64,000 nt of DNA from an uncultured bacterium (GTDB lineage: Bacteria > Cyanobacteriota > Vampirovibrionia > Gastranaerophilales > Gastranaerophilaceae): positions 124,001 to 188,000 of the forward strand of contig CASEYJ010000004.1 in NCBI GenBank assembly GCA_949292175.1. Direction: 5' to 3'. Below the pieces are notes generated by a model. That model was given only the letters and a program-made list of their open reading frames with translations. It was not told the DNA's origin and made no database searches. Each line of letters starts with the position of its first letter. The first letter of the stretch is position 1. A program made the position numbers and the translations under genes. Below are positions 63,918-64,000 of the stretch, in pieces.

Positions 63918-64000
63918 TTAAAAAATCTTATATGGATTTAGAATGTTATCAGGGTCAAAAGTTGATTTAATCTTTCTCATATAATCAATTGCAACATTAT
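63918..64000 (-). CDS. FAD-linked oxidase, C-terminal end
   Basis: Only the last 26 codons and stop are inside the window. MRKIKSTFDPDNILNPYKIF is the standard C-terminal segment of FAD-linked oxidases (GlcD/lactate dehydrogenase type). The substrate cannot be told from this piece. Confidence 0.8.
   Translation of the reverse strand, partial: NVAIDYMRKIKSTFDPDNILNPYKIF

Overview
The window is a dense, AT-rich stretch of bacterial chromosome with mostly housekeeping genes on both strands, short intergenic gaps and no prophage, insertion sequence or CRISPR array that I can see. The best guess for the source is a gut member of the Gastranaerophilales (Vampirovibrionia, 'Melainabacteria', the non-photosynthetic sisters of Cyanobacteria). 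This is inference, not proof. It rests on low GC, a diderm gene set (Mla-type lipid permease, a TonB-like protein, type IV pilus assembly proteins), a DapL-like aminotransferase beside DapB/DapF, and a set of unrecognised proteins sharing an N-terminal [S/N/T]-F-x-[G/A] motif of a kind I associate with that group.

Layout. 1-7.1 kb is the least typical part: a partial coiled-coil gene, an 884-base gap with a tRNA-Ser and two apparent convergent small transcripts, a broken acyltransferase-like gene, an exported protein, a kinase-fold protein and two helical proteins of unknown role. 7.1-9.7 kb holds rpsF-ssb-orf68-rpsR and ogt-dapF. 9.9-15.8 kb is a DNA-metabolism run (SWIM/SNF2 helicase, PC4-like protein, priA). 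15.8-20.5 kb has an orphan response regulator, speD, panD, mlaE-mlaF and an LL-diaminopimelate aminotransferase-like gene. 21-25.7 kb has mgtC and a peptide ABC importer without its ATPases. 26-29 kb has rpoD, rlmB and nadA. 29-31.3 kb carries a fused PilM-PilN protein and PilO. 31-38 kb has a radical SAM protein, comF, alaS, holA and holB. 38.5-49.7 kb has a TonB-like protein, a helicase-nuclease fusion, a tRNA nucleotidyltransferase, a 786-residue unknown, ruvC, a GH57 enzyme and a glycosyltransferase. 49.7-58.2 kb has rplJL with an attenuator leader, panC, panB, yvcK, pxpA, dapB and rpmI-rplT. 58.3-64 kb has a repeat-containing protein, yajQ, mfd, a parvulin lipoprotein and the end of a FAD-linked oxidase.

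How the genes work together. Pantothenate synthesis (panB, panC, panD) and diaminopimelate/peptidoglycan precursor synthesis (dapL-like, dapB, dapF) are complete or nearly so but scattered. Replication and repair are heavily represented (ssb, priA, holA, holB, ruvC, mfd, ogt, SNF2, helicase-nuclease). Envelope functions include mlaEF, PilMN/PilO, TonB-like and the parvulin.

The most striking signal is regulatory. At least ten genes have a recognisable -10 hexamer (often extended, TGnTAtAAT) ending exactly 6 nt (7 in one case) before the ATG, with no Shine-Dalgarno sequence spaced for use. This predicts leaderless mRNAs starting at or within a base of the start codon. It appears on both strands and across unrelated functions. 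Two of these genes sit directly behind the U-tract of the upstream gene's terminator. Several computed start sites need shortening to fit either this pattern or an SD.
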